Origin: Owenia fusiformis
Taxonomy: Eukaryota > Annelida > Polychaeta > Sabellida > Oweniidae
Length of the DNA stretch: 64,000 bases
Assembly (NCBI GenBank): GCA_903813345.2
Contig: CAIIXF020000005.1
Coordinates: 37,451,375 to 37,515,374 of the forward strand
Direction: 5' to 3'
The notes under the pieces are model-generated. The model saw nothing but the letters and a program-made list of their open reading frames with translations, was not told the origin of the DNA and ran no database searches. The translations under genes were made by a program, and so were the position numbers. Shown here piece by piece: positions 39,501-49,835 of this stretch (the first letter of the stretch is position 1; each line of letters starts with the position of its first letter).

Positions 39501-41131
39501 TGTGGAGTTAGGTCATCCAACTGAGTTTGGTCATTGGTACAGTGATGGATAACTTGCCTTGCCATGTTTAGTCTCTCGGTTACATCTATCTATTCACAAT
39601 TCCATTATATGTTAATGAACCATTCACTTATACCTGGCATGTTATATAACCTCAGTGTCAAATATTATCAAATAACAAACATATGCCAAGAAAATGTCAG
39701 GAATCCAAAGGGGCATTATTTGGCAAATATATTTGTGGTAAAAAAAACAGATACATGTACAACAAGACATGTCTAATCTGAACACTACTGAGACTGGGAA
39801 AATGTGTTAGATAACGAGGTGTTCACATTTCAAGGATTCTTATATGGATCAATGGGAGATAACAAAATTGGAACTGAGAAAAGTGTTCACATGGCGATGT
39901 GTTCAATATTCAGATTAGAAGGGTGTTCGGATATACATGTTTTACTGTAGTACCAAAACAACAAACTGCAACTAACTCACCTATAAACTTGATCGCTTGA
40001 GGGAAATGAACAGACAAGTTCTGGGACCAGTGATCGCTAATGGGGATTCTCTTGTACTCAATGAAGTCCTCGTCTTCAAACACGTTTGGTATATTTGGAG
40101 TGACATTAAGTATATATTGAATTCCATGCTTTTTTAAGGTGTCTTTATCCGCAGATGTTTTCGCATTCCCTAAATACAAATATGGTAGCACCTCTACGGG
40201 AAATGTCATCGAGTTCATACCGATTCCACTGTCTGGATTTTCCACCTCAGATATGGTTATATTTTTTAGGCCTAGTATTGATTCATCTTCTTCTCGCATA
40301 TTGTTTGTGCGACAATACTCAGGATAAAACTTGTGAAAAGTTTCAAATCCACCTAAAAATAGTAAAGTAATAAAGATTATGACAAAACGTACAGTCGCAG
40401 GAGCCGAAGCCTTTGGTGTCATAAAATTAAGTCACTTTTAAATTATATGACACTTTCAAAACAGAAGGAATTTGATATTCTTGTGTTAATGTCATCAAGA
40501 AAGCTTATAATGTTTTCTTTAGATTTACATGCTAAAGGTTAACATGGGGAGTTAGTAACTAGAACACATTCAAAATGGCCGACTTCAGCAAGTTAATAGT
40601 ACCAACACAGATGTTATTATATTGTGTTTTGAGACGTTGATTCTTCAAGCTGAATAGTACATCTTAAATCTAATGGAATATTTTAGTTGTCTATTGAAAA
40701 ACTGAATCGATGATTTGTTTACAAATGGGTAAAATGACAGGCTAATGTTTGTTGATATTACCTTCTAAAATTTCGACTCTGCAGCCATCTTCCTTGAGGC
40801 GATGAGCAAGTAGGCAAACTACACTGTTTTGATTCAAGTTACTATCTTTACAATCATCGTAGAGGATGATCTTGTGGGTTTTTGATGAACTTTGGAACTT
40901 CTCCTTGCCATCGTTACTTTGTATGACGGATGATATACTCAAGTTGCCCTTTTTTAGTCGGCGAAGCATCAGTGAAGGAAGAGTAATGTTGATGGCAGAA
41001 TCAACATGGGATTCTGTGTACTCGTTCTGTCCTCGACAATCCAACACTAAAATGTCTCCAATTTCACTTTTAAGCCGGTCAGGACTGCACATCTCAGCCA
41101 TTCTGTTCTCAATGATATCTCGACAAGGCAT
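30572..41131 (-). CDS. DUSP6/7/9-like: Dual-specificity MAP kinase phosphatase, MKP-3 type (DUSP6/7/9-like)
   Basis: It dephosphorylates threonine and tyrosine in the ERK activation loop and provides feedback on RTK/FGF signalling, usually in the cytoplasm. Coding exons on the minus strand are 41131-40762, 40352-39981 and 30903-30572. Both introns are phase 1 with GT/AG ends, and the joined frame gives 357 residues (vertebrate relatives are about 380). Residues 20-125 form the rhodanese-like domain, with the ERK-docking basic cluster [11 protein letters not shown] at 54-64. Residues 175-320 form the phosphatase domain: [14 protein letters not shown], the general acid Asp230 in [11 protein letters not shown], and the active-site loop HCLAGISRS with Cys261 and Arg267. 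All key residues are present, so it should be active. The start codon is the first ATG of the frame and may not be exact. Confidence 0.93.
32366..33063. mobile_element. pogo/Tigger-like MITE split by another element
   Basis: The two halves 32366-32486 and 33021-33063, read together, align with the 26.1 kb copy on the opposite strand: a GTGAAACCTGTATATTGGAA end, TTCACTCCCTTTTTTGATCT, CTTCCATGC, and a final TTCGGATAAGAAAGGTTTCA ending CTGTA. The CGCG-rich element 32489-33018 interrupts it. The host copy is therefore the older of the two. Confidence 0.75.
32489..33018. mobile_element. CGCG-rich TIR element, ~530 bp, TA target
   Basis: The termini are perfect 23-bp inverted repeats (32489-32511 and 32996-33018) starting CTGTACGCCCGGTATTATTC, flanked by TA. 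Sub-terminal TCGCGAAA and TTTCGCG words recur. The interior holds an 86-codon frame (32675-32935, + strand) ending [20 protein letters not shown]. That end resembles a short helix seen near the N-terminus of transposon-linked proteins, but the resemblance is weak and no transposase catalytic motif is present. It lies in the large intron of the phosphatase gene. Confidence 0.82.
33064..38991. other. Phosphatase intron 2, no further feature recognised
   Basis: This part of the 9-kb intron shows no coding frame with family resemblance and no element with clear ends. It includes a G-tract (35.32 kb) and short AT-rich repeats only. Confidence 0.5.
38992..39131. mobile_element. Short CGCG-rich TIR relic related to the 32.5 kb element
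   Basis: The right end reads CGCGAAAATTACCGGCAGTA plus CAG. Its complement, CTGTACTGCCGGTAATTTTC, matches the terminus of the 32.5 kb element in pattern (CTGTAC, two bases, CCGGTA). TATATTTCGCG words are repeated inside. The left end is diverged. Confidence 0.55.
39755..39947. mobile_element. pogo/Tigger-like MITE, diverged copy
   Basis: GTGTTCACATTTCAAGGATT and GAAAAGTGTTCACATGGCGA match the family interior; the right end reads GTGTTCGGATATACATGTTT then TACTG and TA. The left terminus is degraded. It lies just beyond the donor of phosphatase exon 2. Confidence 0.65.
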
Positions 41132-42335
41132 CGATATGAGATTACAAAACTTTATGAGACCAAGTTTGGTCGATTTACAACTCCCAACTCAAAATCGAGA
41201 TTATCGTCAGTTTACTACTCAGCCTATACCGATCAAACCTGTGATATTTTCATCGATTCGATAAGAAAAGTATGTTCTTCTGACGACAAATCTAGTGACT
41301 TTGTACTCCTGTTCGTGAACTACCTAAACAAAGTTGTAAAAGAAGTACTGTTTCACTAACTTTGAGCTTCCATCTTGGAGTGTTGGCGCCGTCTCAATGA
41401 AGTGCTTAGGGGCTACACATCCGGTCATATTGACATGTACACGTGACATGTGCCGACCAATCACCGATCGTATTTTAGATAAACGTCACTTTTAGCCACA
41501 CCCCTTAGTTAATTATCATAATTTATCAATTATATTTATATCATCAACGTAAATGTGAATGAACGGAAAACAAAACAAGATGGTTTGTTTCAATGATGCT
41601 AACAATGAATAAGTATTCGACCGTAATACATGTAATATCCAAATAGATCGAAATCACAAACGAATCACAAAACAAAAGTGCGAGGGTACACTGGCATGTA
41701 GCGGCCCTGATATCGATAAATTCTACACGCAATATAACCCGATTTTAGATGCTTGGTTAAAACTTTACACGAAAAAGCCTCGATATCCGGGCATTTACTC
41801 TTACACTGAACTGAAAATAGCATCGTCTAAACGTGTATGTCTTGGCTTCCGGGAAAGTTTATCAACATTTATACTCAATTGAAAGAGCAGTCGTGCTTAT
41901 ATCGTGTACCAGTTTGATTGTTTTATATGTGTGTGTATTTATAATATGATAGCCTAGTAATACCGTGTCGTTAGAACAAGTGCTAGATATCGAACTGATG
42001 ACCTGAAATTAGATTATTGGACTGATCGCGCATCTGATATTAGATGATTAATTTGCATTGAATCTGATATTAACTTGCAACCCAATACCACAATAAATAC
42101 CATGACTTTACATTAGAATGATAACACGGCCTCATATTCTAATTCATTATACGCCCATTGCAGGCCAAAAATGTTTCAATGTGGATATTGTAATGCACAC
42201 GAGAATACATTCGATTCGTATATATTGATCATACATCAATTGAACATGGAGATTTTCCTGTACACTTTTCCCAAACATGTGGAATAGACTAGATGCGAGT
42301 AGAAATTATCTTGATTTATCCTATGCCAAGTAGGG
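41132..42335. other. Upstream region of the phosphatase gene
   Basis: No coding exon was seen. The first few hundred bases should contain the phosphatase promoter and 5'UTR, but no TATA box or other element could be placed with confidence. Confidence 0.4.
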
Positions 42336-42812
42336 TTTTAGGGAGATAAGTTGGTAAGATATATCCCGTATCCTGATTTTGAGGTTTCCATATCAAGAAC
42401 CTCCATATCTCCCGTCAAATCTCCCGCTTCGGTGCATATCTTCCCGCTTCGGGGCATATCTTCCCGCTTCCAAAAAAGTGGAAATGCAATAAAATGACTT
42501 TGCATATGAATGATTTGTTTATTTTTTACATCTTGTACTACTGGAAACTCTACTTGGTATAGGATAAAGCAGTTATGTACGGTCGGTTTGGATATTGGGT
42601 TCATCCCTCGTGAGATATGCACATCTACTTTCTGTCCCTACGGTCCCTCAGGTAGATATGCATATGTCCCTCTGGAAAAACCCCATATCCAAAACCTCCC
42701 AGTACACAACCCTTATTTATTCCATGGTTACAAGGATAAAGATCGAATATCACGTGAAGATATAATTGATACGTGGATGAAGATATCATATTTTAGCAAA
42801 AAATTCCCAAAT

Positions 42813-42892
42813 CATCGAATATCACTTTTGAAACCATCGAATATCACTTTTTGAAAGGTGATATTCGATGGTTTCAAAAGTGATATTCGATG
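42813..42892. repeat. Perfect 35-bp inverted repeat, 10-nt spacer
   Basis: The arm 42813-42847, itself two copies of CATCGAATATCAC joined by TTTTGAAAC, is exactly complementary to 42858-42892. On ssDNA or RNA it would form a long uninterrupted hairpin. Confidence 0.9.
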
Positions 42893-43140
42893 GTTTTGAT
42901 TTTTTCAATTTTTTTTATTAATTCAGCAAAACGATTGTTTATGTATTTGTTATATATTTTTATTTTTTGGGATCTTGTTTTTACGGCGTTCGCATTAAAT
43001 ACAAACCACTCTGTTACGTCACGTATATGACGTTCGTTGAATTATCGCAATCAAAATGTCAGACGAAATGGAATTTCCATTGCAATTTATCTGACTATTC
43101 AATGTTCGCTGGATAATAGTTCCCAATGGGATAAACGGAC

Positions 43141-43277
43141 AATCCTATGGTTTTTCAAAAATATCACTTATATCCACTCATGGATATCAGTATCTTCACT
43201 CATTCGCTGCGCTCACTCGCGAAGATATCAATATCCACTCATGGATATAAGTGATATTTTTTCAGAGCCATAGGATA
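43141..43277. repeat. Foldback element A (about 137 bp)
   Basis: The arms contain ATCCTATGG, AAAATATCACTTATATCCAC and TCATGGATAT and fold around the loop CTCATTCGCTGCGCTCACTC. It shares plan and loop with foldback B at 43.6 kb. Confidence 0.85.
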
Positions 43278-43576
43278 TTCCTACATTATTCCATACTAGT
43301 TAGCATGATATCCATAGGATAACATGTCAAAATAAAAACGGTATTTTTGAAATCAGTGGTAAAATATGATATTTTTGGCAAATTTTCACTTAACCATAGC
43401 ATACGGTGTTTTAGCCATGACATACGGCGCCGTATGCCATGGTTTATGGATTTTTGCTACTTCAGACTCAAAACGAGGCTAAGTGTCAATATCGCCGTAT
43501 CGTTTGGAAAATACGTTTTAAATCACTTAATTCCCGACGATTCTGATGATGACTTTAACTATGGAATATAAAGAAC

Positions 43577-43710
43577 ATCCTATGATTCACTCGTGATATG
43601 ATTTTAATCCACTCATGGATGTTGATATCTGCACTCTCTCGCTACGCTCACTCGTGCAGATATCATATCCATTTGTGGATAAAAATCATATCACTCATAA
43701 ATCATAGGAT
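43577..43710. repeat. Foldback element B (about 134 bp)
   Basis: ATCCTATGATT at the left and AATCATAGGAT at the right bound arms with ATATGATTTTAATCCACTCA and GATATCTGCAC. The loop CTCTCGCTACGCTCACTC is nearly the same as in element A, while the arms have diverged together. Confidence 0.85.
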
Positions 43711-43861
43711 ATCCTCTATTTAAGATGTGATATTCGATAGTTTAAAAGTAATATTCGATGGTTTGTAAATTGTTTGCTAAAATATGATATCTTGATCCAC
43801 ATATCAAATATATCATCATGTGATATTCGATCTATATCCTCCTTGCAACCATGGGATAAAG

Positions 43862-44925
43862 AAGAAGGAAATAGAAGACTATTACAAGAGCCAGTCCCTT
43901 TAAAACTAGGAGGAGATGTGATTCCTAGTTGCACCAAACACAAACACCTGGGCTTAGTACTTGATCAAAATCTAAACTTTAATTCACATGTTGACCAACT
44001 CATAGAGAGAGTAATCTCTCTCATGAGACCATTGAAAAAGTTAACTAAAATGCTAAACAGTAAATACCTAGAGAATATATATAATTCATTTATACTACCA
44101 CATTTCGACTACTGTGATACAATATATGATAAGGCATCAACTTCAAAACTATTAACATTGGATAGACTTCATTATCAAGCAGCTTGCCATGTGTCAGGAG
44201 CAATACACGGTTCAAACACATCGAAAGTTTTATCATTACTCAACTGGAAAACGTTAGCTTCCAGGAGAGAAGAACATCTTAAAATTTTTGCTTTCAAGGC
44301 TAGATACCATTGTTTCCCTCCTTTCATTTGTGATTTAGTTAGTTCATACGAGAATATTCCAAATCGGCCCCTAAGACAACCAAGGCATTATAGAATACCC
44401 TTTCCAATCAGTAATTCGTTCAAAAAGTCAACCATTATCAGGGCTATGACCCTGTGGGATGATATACCATATGAGGACAGGAAAGGCCAACCAATATCTA
44501 GATTTAAAAGGTTAGTAAGAGGAAATATGAGCCCTGACTCCAGAGTATCCACTACTAAAATGAATATGACAATGCCAAGGAAAATTGAAATTCTGTTCAA
44601 TAGATTTAGAGCTGGACTGATTCTAAAAGCACATTTATATTCCCATAACTTTGTGACAGTAAATGACCCTTTCTGCGTATGTGGTGACATACAACAAACA
44701 ACGCATCACTTTTTATTAAACTGCCCTCTGCTGCAACAAGAAAGATGCACTCTCCTAGCAGGACTAAAAACCTTAGGATTTTTCAATCGTTTCCAAAATT
44801 TAAACTCTCATGAAAAAATTCAATTTTTATTATTTGGAGACAGAAATCTCACTGTAACTGATAATGAACAAATTATTCATATAGTTAGCCATTACATCTG
44901 CCAGGCTCTTGATATTTTAGATTAA
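43862..44925 (+). pseudogene. LINE ORF2 fragment, C-terminal reverse transcriptase region
   Basis: The frame is open from the junction to TAA at 44925, and its apparent start at 43774 lies in flanking foldback DNA. KHLGLVLDQNLNFNSHVDQL, YNSFILPHFDYCDTIYDKA and RLHYQAACHVSGAIHGS are the thumb-region blocks, and CVCGDIQQTTHHFLLNCPLL is the terminal Cys/His motif. Catalytic RT motifs and endonuclease are missing. Colinear with copy 1, but only about half of the residues in conserved blocks match by eye. Confidence 0.9.
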
Positions 44926-45116
44926 CCCCCCCCCCCTGAAAGCCTCTAACATTCCCTGCCATTAATATTATGTACCTTATCTATTGTATTTTCATTGTTT
45001 CCATTTTTATATGTTTTGTATATTGCCGACAATGTTGAAAAACGTAGGCAATAATATTGTAATGTATTTTATGTTATATTCGGAATAAATGAGAAATGAA
45101 AAAAAAAAAAAAAAAA
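43862..45116 (+). mobile_element. 5'-truncated LINE, copy 2
   Basis: It is flanked by the perfect 15-bp target duplication AACCATGGGATAAAG (43847-43861 and 45117-45131). It contains an open LINE ORF2 3' part, a 3'UTR with a stem-loop (45021-45053), GGAATAAATG and an A tail. It has inserted into the right arm of the foldback cluster. The perfect duplication and open frame indicate a young insertion. It is a diverged relative of the element in RPL29 intron 2. Confidence 0.95.
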
Positions 45117-45680
45117 AACCATGGGATAAAGCTTTACGTCCCGCTCCAAGCGGGCAGATATAGTATATCTGCCCGCTACGTCATAATCGCCGCTTGTATA
45201 TTTGTTCATAATTTGTAACGTTCGCGGAATGACTGTAAACGGCAATGGAGAAAACACAGACAATCAGGGTCTGTTTTATAGTTAAAAAAGGGGAAAGAGC
45301 ATCCACTTAATCAATAAAAAATTCGAGAAAATAAATATGGGAATATTTGAGAGAACATGAAAATCCGCCCACGGCCAAGAAAACAAAACTGGACATGAAT
45401 ATTCTAAAATGTTTCCACGATTTAACAATGTGAACCAGATGACCAAGATTGGTATGGGATAAACATATTATCCTATAGTCGCGGTTCAGGATATTGGGAT
45501 TATCCCTTGGCCAATATATAGGGGTTCGGTCCCTCGGGAAGATATATTATATATCCCTCGGGATATTCCCTGTATCCAAAACCTCCAAGTGCATAACTGT
45601 TGTATATAGTTTACCATGATATGTACTTTTTTCTGTAACTGGAATACGATTCTAATATACAAGCAGCACATACGTATTCC
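45117..45680. repeat. Continuation of foldback DNA beyond LINE 2
   Basis: A perfect 14-bp stem around one base (AGCGGGCAGATATA at 45149-45162 and its complement at 45164-45177) is followed, at 45488-45605, by a block reading GGATATTGGGATTATCCCTT, GGTCCCTCGGGA and TATCCAAAACCTCCAAGTGC. This block is a direct relative of 42588-42710. The arms were presumably one element before the LINE inserted. Confidence 0.7.
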
Positions 45681-46439
45681 CGGGGAACCATAAATATTTT
45701 GTGTAGGGTGTGGACATTTTTCTTTTCATTTCTCTAAAATCAGACTATTCTCATAAAATTCATACAAAGTTGGGCCTAAGCCTCTATTTTCGTATTCTGC
45801 ATGTTAAGATATTTATAATGTAAAACCTAAGAGAAAAATTCAATGTCTTCAGTTGAGAATAAGTATAAGGTAAATGTGTGAATTCTGCTTGTTGTTGCAC
45901 TATTTTTATAATAAACAAGGTTTGATACGCAACACTGAATAGACTGCAGTCATAGCTTAGTTGTAAAGAAAACAAAAGAAGTTGGGACGTGGTCATGCTT
46001 GAATACGATTTTAAATATATCGCCGTTTACATTTGTTGAAATCGGCCTGTATTAATTTCAACGGGTGATCGGTGTACAAGGGCATATATTTGAGTTATTG
46101 GTTTAACGATAAGTATGACCTATGAGTGGGTAATGTTTTACAAATGCATGAAACAAATACTCCAATGGCCTAATCTCAATTTTCCTGCATAAACTATTAC
46201 ATTAAAATGATGGTCATTTGCTCTCTAACTTCCGCACCGCATACGTAACTTCGTAACAATTCAATAAGCCAAGACAGGACCGCTATAATCGCTACATGCC
46301 AGTGAGGGTAGGCCAACTGAGGTTTTTAGAAGTAATAGTGTACAAAATGGTTGAAAGCCCATGGTTTATAGAATCATTCTAGTCATGCCAGTAAAACCTA
46401 TATTTGTGAGCTTGTCTTACTACTGGGGCCCACTACTCA

Positions 46440-47060
46440 CGGTTCCACAACGCACTGGCGGATCGGGGGGGGGGCAGGGGCCAAAGAGGCCTTATGGTCC
46501 CTAAAAGTGGGCCTTTTTGGTCATTACTAGGACGATTCTTCGGGTTTGTGTAAAAAACCGGGTAACCGGGTGACCGGGTACTTAACGTTCCTAGCAGGGT
46601 TAGGAATTTTTTAATTTATAACGTTGGATCTGGACGATACATGTACGTTATTTTCGACCTCATGTTTTGAGGTTATTTCACATCGTAAGAACGTTTTGAC
46701 AACGTTAACTTTTAACGTTAAAATAACGTCGGTAATGAACCGATTTAGTGAGAACATATTGACATCATTGTAACGTTTCCTTAACTCACAAATATTTTGA
46801 AGCCATTTCCACAATGTTGAAATTCAACCATCCATCGACGTTTTGCTGAATATTTGAATAACGTCAGATCAAAACGGTCCATGAACGTCATTATTGATGT
46901 CACGTTTTGAGGTTATTTCAAATCGAAAAAACGTTTCGACAACGTTAAATGTTAACGTTAACAATACGTCGGAAATGAACCGACTTAGTGAGAACACAAA
47001 GTTTTTGTCATGTTTTTTTCCACTGATTAAAAGCCTGTTTTGACAACGTTGAATTTTAAC
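46440..47060. repeat. AACGTT-rich diverged tandem repeat
   Basis: The block GTTTTGAGGTTATTTCA(C/A)AT, TTTTGACAACGTTAACTTTT, AACGTT and GAACCGATTTAGTGAGAACA occurs at about 46.66 kb and again about 241 bp later. A partial third copy (TTTTGACAACGTTGAATTTT) lies near 47.04 kb. CpG is well preserved in these units compared with the AT-rich surroundings. Confidence 0.8.
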
Positions 47061-47119
47061 GTTTGAGTTACGTCACATATGGACCAATGTAGTAAAAAAT
47101 CAAACGTTCCTGTTCCAGG

Positions 47120-47255
47120 CCAATTTTTTTCAAAATCATGCACTTTTTAAGTGATTTGGGCCAAATTTGGACCAAAATTGTCACAATTGAATCCCCCCTT
47201 GAATTTTTCAAAATGTGATCCCCTTGGCAAATCCTGGCTACGCCGGGGCCTTAGT
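47120..47255. repeat. CATAGCCAGG-type repeat, copy 3
   Basis: CACTTTTTAAGTGATTTGGG, CCCCTTGAATTTTTCAAAAT, GTGATCCCCTTGGCAAATCC and TGGCTACGCCGGGGCC follow the same order as in the 22.6 kb copy. Confidence 0.6.
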
Positions 47256-47659
47256 CACGTTGCGGATTATCATTTGGCATAAAGTAAGACCACAGTCCAG
47301 CTTTTAGAAATGCTCTTGGTTTGGAGTTTGGTTTGTAAACCCCATGACTATTCATTGGAAAAGTTGTCCTGTTCCAGCAATAGACACGGCTGTACTGTAA
47401 TGCGCCAAAACAGGTATAAATGCATCTCAGCACAGTCACTGGTCAGTATCAAGATACAGTAACGGCCGTTACTTTCTCATCTAAGATGGCGGAAGGAAAG
47501 TGTCGATTTCGATATTTTGGGTTTTCGTCGAATTGAACTACTTTATAATTGACGTAATGCTTAGATATTTGAACTTGATAAGCCTTACATATAATGTAAA
47601 CTTTGGAGTATGACCATTTGTTCGTAAATCATACGTGGATGCCATAATTCAACAATACG

Positions 47660-48070
47660 TATGTTTACAGTTGTACAGCTCCATTGGCAGCTCCCAGGGG
47701 CAGCTCTACTTCAACATACTAGTAATCGGGCAAAGTTTATTATTCTACAATGCGCTATGGGCACAATTTTGAACACAATTGTACTGCTCTACTAATAATG
47801 GCCATTGGCCACAGTTGTTCTAGATCTATTCCAACATAATCATATAATGGGCAAAGTTTATTGTTATACTGCATTGCACAATAATGGGCACACTTTTACT
47901 GCTACACGTATGGGTAAAAATGCGCTGCTCTACTATAATTGACAAAGTTGTTCTGTACCATAATGGGTAAAGTTAATTGTTCACCAGAATGGGCACACTT
48001 TTACTGCTCCACTATCAGAATTGCAATGCTCAACTATAATAGCTACAATTGTACCACTCCAATATAGTGA
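47660..48070. repeat. Degenerate ~38-bp tandem repeat
   Basis: Variations of TGCTCTACTATAATGGGCA followed by AAGTT(T/G)A and CACACTTTTACTGCT recur about ten times with many substitutions. The array is old and non-coding. Confidence 0.7.
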
Positions 48071-48548
48071 TGAAGATTATGTCGGAGAGTACATCAAGAT
48101 AAAATATTGCTTAACAAAGGGCCCCAAAATGTATTCTGCCCAAGCGTGGATATTTATTTTTTCACATGATTTTTTTAACCCCCTCCCTCTTGATTTCTAG
48201 ACCACCCCTGTTCTACATATGCGAAATATGTGAGTTACCGTTAGAGAGCTTGTCAAAGTATGTCAATGTTTCAATCTTAATTGTCCTCAACCACAATGGT
48301 TCGGAAATGAGAGTTGATGATTCAATCGCCAAGAACAACAGACTTTGATAAGTGATCAAAAATGGGTGTCGACTTTTGCCAATCAACCGAAGATACCTCA
48401 AGAAAAGCCGGAGATTGCCGAAGATTGCCAAAGCTTTTCTTCAAGTTGCAAACGAAGTTGGCCAAGGGAACCACGAATGTGAAGAGGACGTCTCTAATTG
48501 GTCAAAAATAGGGGCTCGGCATTCTCCGTCAGATTGAATCTGCAAAAT

Positions 48549-48610
48549 TCGGTTGTATGGCTTACCTTCGGTTGTATGGCTTACCTTCGGCTGCATGGCC
48601 CAACCTCGGT
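48549..48610. repeat. Short tandem repeat (CGGTTGTATGGCTTACCTT)
   Basis: Three consecutive units of about 19-20 bp, the third diverged (CGGCTGCATGGCCCAACCT), precede the candidate first exon at 48.64 kb. Confidence 0.85.
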
Positions 48611-48640
48611 TGATTGGAAAAGATGCTGTCCCGATAAAAA

Positions 48641-49445
48641 ATGGCGCTCTCCTTTACAAGCAACAGTAATATCCGAATATGCCAGCTTGAATACAGAGAC
48701 ATCTTTTTAACTATAGGAAAGTAAGTTCAAGTTGTTCACCCACACTTTGTTTTACCTCTAATAAAAATCAATTTGTTCATTCCAGCGGTCCGCGTAGAAA
48801 TCATCAGGCCGTTGCCAGAGGCCGTAGAAAGTTCCCACGGTGGCTGTATATCGGGCTTACATTGACCTACGTCTGCTGTAGTGTTTTGATGGGTAATGTA
48901 CCTTGGAAACAGTTTTTAGATCAGAGTGCTGTCATATCTTTGCGGACGCAAGATACCAAAGGAACATATATATCACCTGCAAAATCCGACCGTTTTAGAA
49001 ATGGTAGCCATTTTTATGTGTGTTATTTTACGATTTTTGCGATAACCGCAAAAGTAGTAGAGGGATTTTGTAAAATTGGCAGCCATGACTGTTCGATGGG
49101 ATTTGCTACGGCATGGCGTTGCTGTTATCTATAGGTTTTGTGTAGTCTTCATTAGGATACTAAAAAGAATGCCTGAACTGCTGAATTGTATATTGAGGTT
49201 TGTTTCTTTTCTGTATTTTTCATAATTTGCACTAGTTTTTTGTTTGGTAATATCTAAACCCCTTTATACTCGTACACACTAATATCCAATTAGGCGCACA
49301 TCTGCACATAACACAACACAAGTAGTTTTATGTATTGGTACCCTTTTCGTGGTATCTCTGAAGTATCATTTATTGGAGCTGCATGAAAATGACATATCAG
49401 TCACTACAGAGTATATTACTCAGCGTCGGGAGCTATTTGAAAAAG
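48641..49445 (+). CDS. Candidate 5' exons of an unidentified membrane protein
   Basis: Three phase-compatible exons can be read: 48641-48720 (ATGGCGC start, donor AAA|GTAAGT), 48786-48892 (acceptor TTCATTCCAG, donor G|GTAATG) and 49323-49445 (weak acceptor CACAAG or AGTAG three bases later, strong donor AAAAG|GTAAGA). The encoded segment has a basic stretch (RGRRKFPRW) followed by about 30 hydrophobic residues (LYIGLTLTYVCCSVLM, then VLCIGTLFVVSL). It ends with a polar region containing TTEYITQRRELFEK. This resembles a type II signal anchor. No family was recognised and no later exon joins in phase; the exon at 54490 is phase 0 and would need an intermediate exon. Confidence 0.3.
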
Positions 49446-49835
49446 GTAAGATTGTATGATGGTATTTGTGAAACAATGCATGTTGTTGTTTTTTTAACTG
49501 TATAATTATATGTAAATGTCTTGTAATTGATTTTGTGAGGAAACCAAGTGTTTGGTTTGAAACACAATAAAATCTTGAATCTATTAAATAATACAATACA
49601 AAATTGAACTAAAGCTAGACTAAGGTAACTACAAAATTCAAAAATACAATTATGATCATGCAAAATTCATGAAAAAATAAGAAAATCGACGCGATGTGGC
49701 ATTGGCACAATGTTGATCTAATTTTTTAAATGAATTCGAATTGTAGTCTTAAGCACTACATTGTTATTCTAAACTTTGTTGAGATCGTAAAGATGGCGAG
49801 ATTTTTAAGTTCGTATACTAGATATACTGAATTAT

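Larger units (their letters stand above)
42336..43860. repeat. Foldback cluster: inverted arms and nested palindromes
   Basis: The segment 42715-42847 returns in inverse orientation at about 43720-43860: the complement of TCGAATATCACGTGAAGATA pairs with ATCATGTGATATTCGATC, and both arms carry GCTAAAATATGATATCTT and end at CCATGG(G/A)ATAAA. Between the arms lie three palindromes listed separately. The left part (42336-42715) repeats CCTCC, TCCCGCTTCG and GGATATTGGG words that recur at 45.48-45.60 kb. It appears to be an array of nested foldback elements. Confidence 0.75.

Noticed and set aside
40866-41264. Plus-strand frame opposite phosphatase exon 1
   Set aside because: Shadow of the well-supported minus-strand coding exon.
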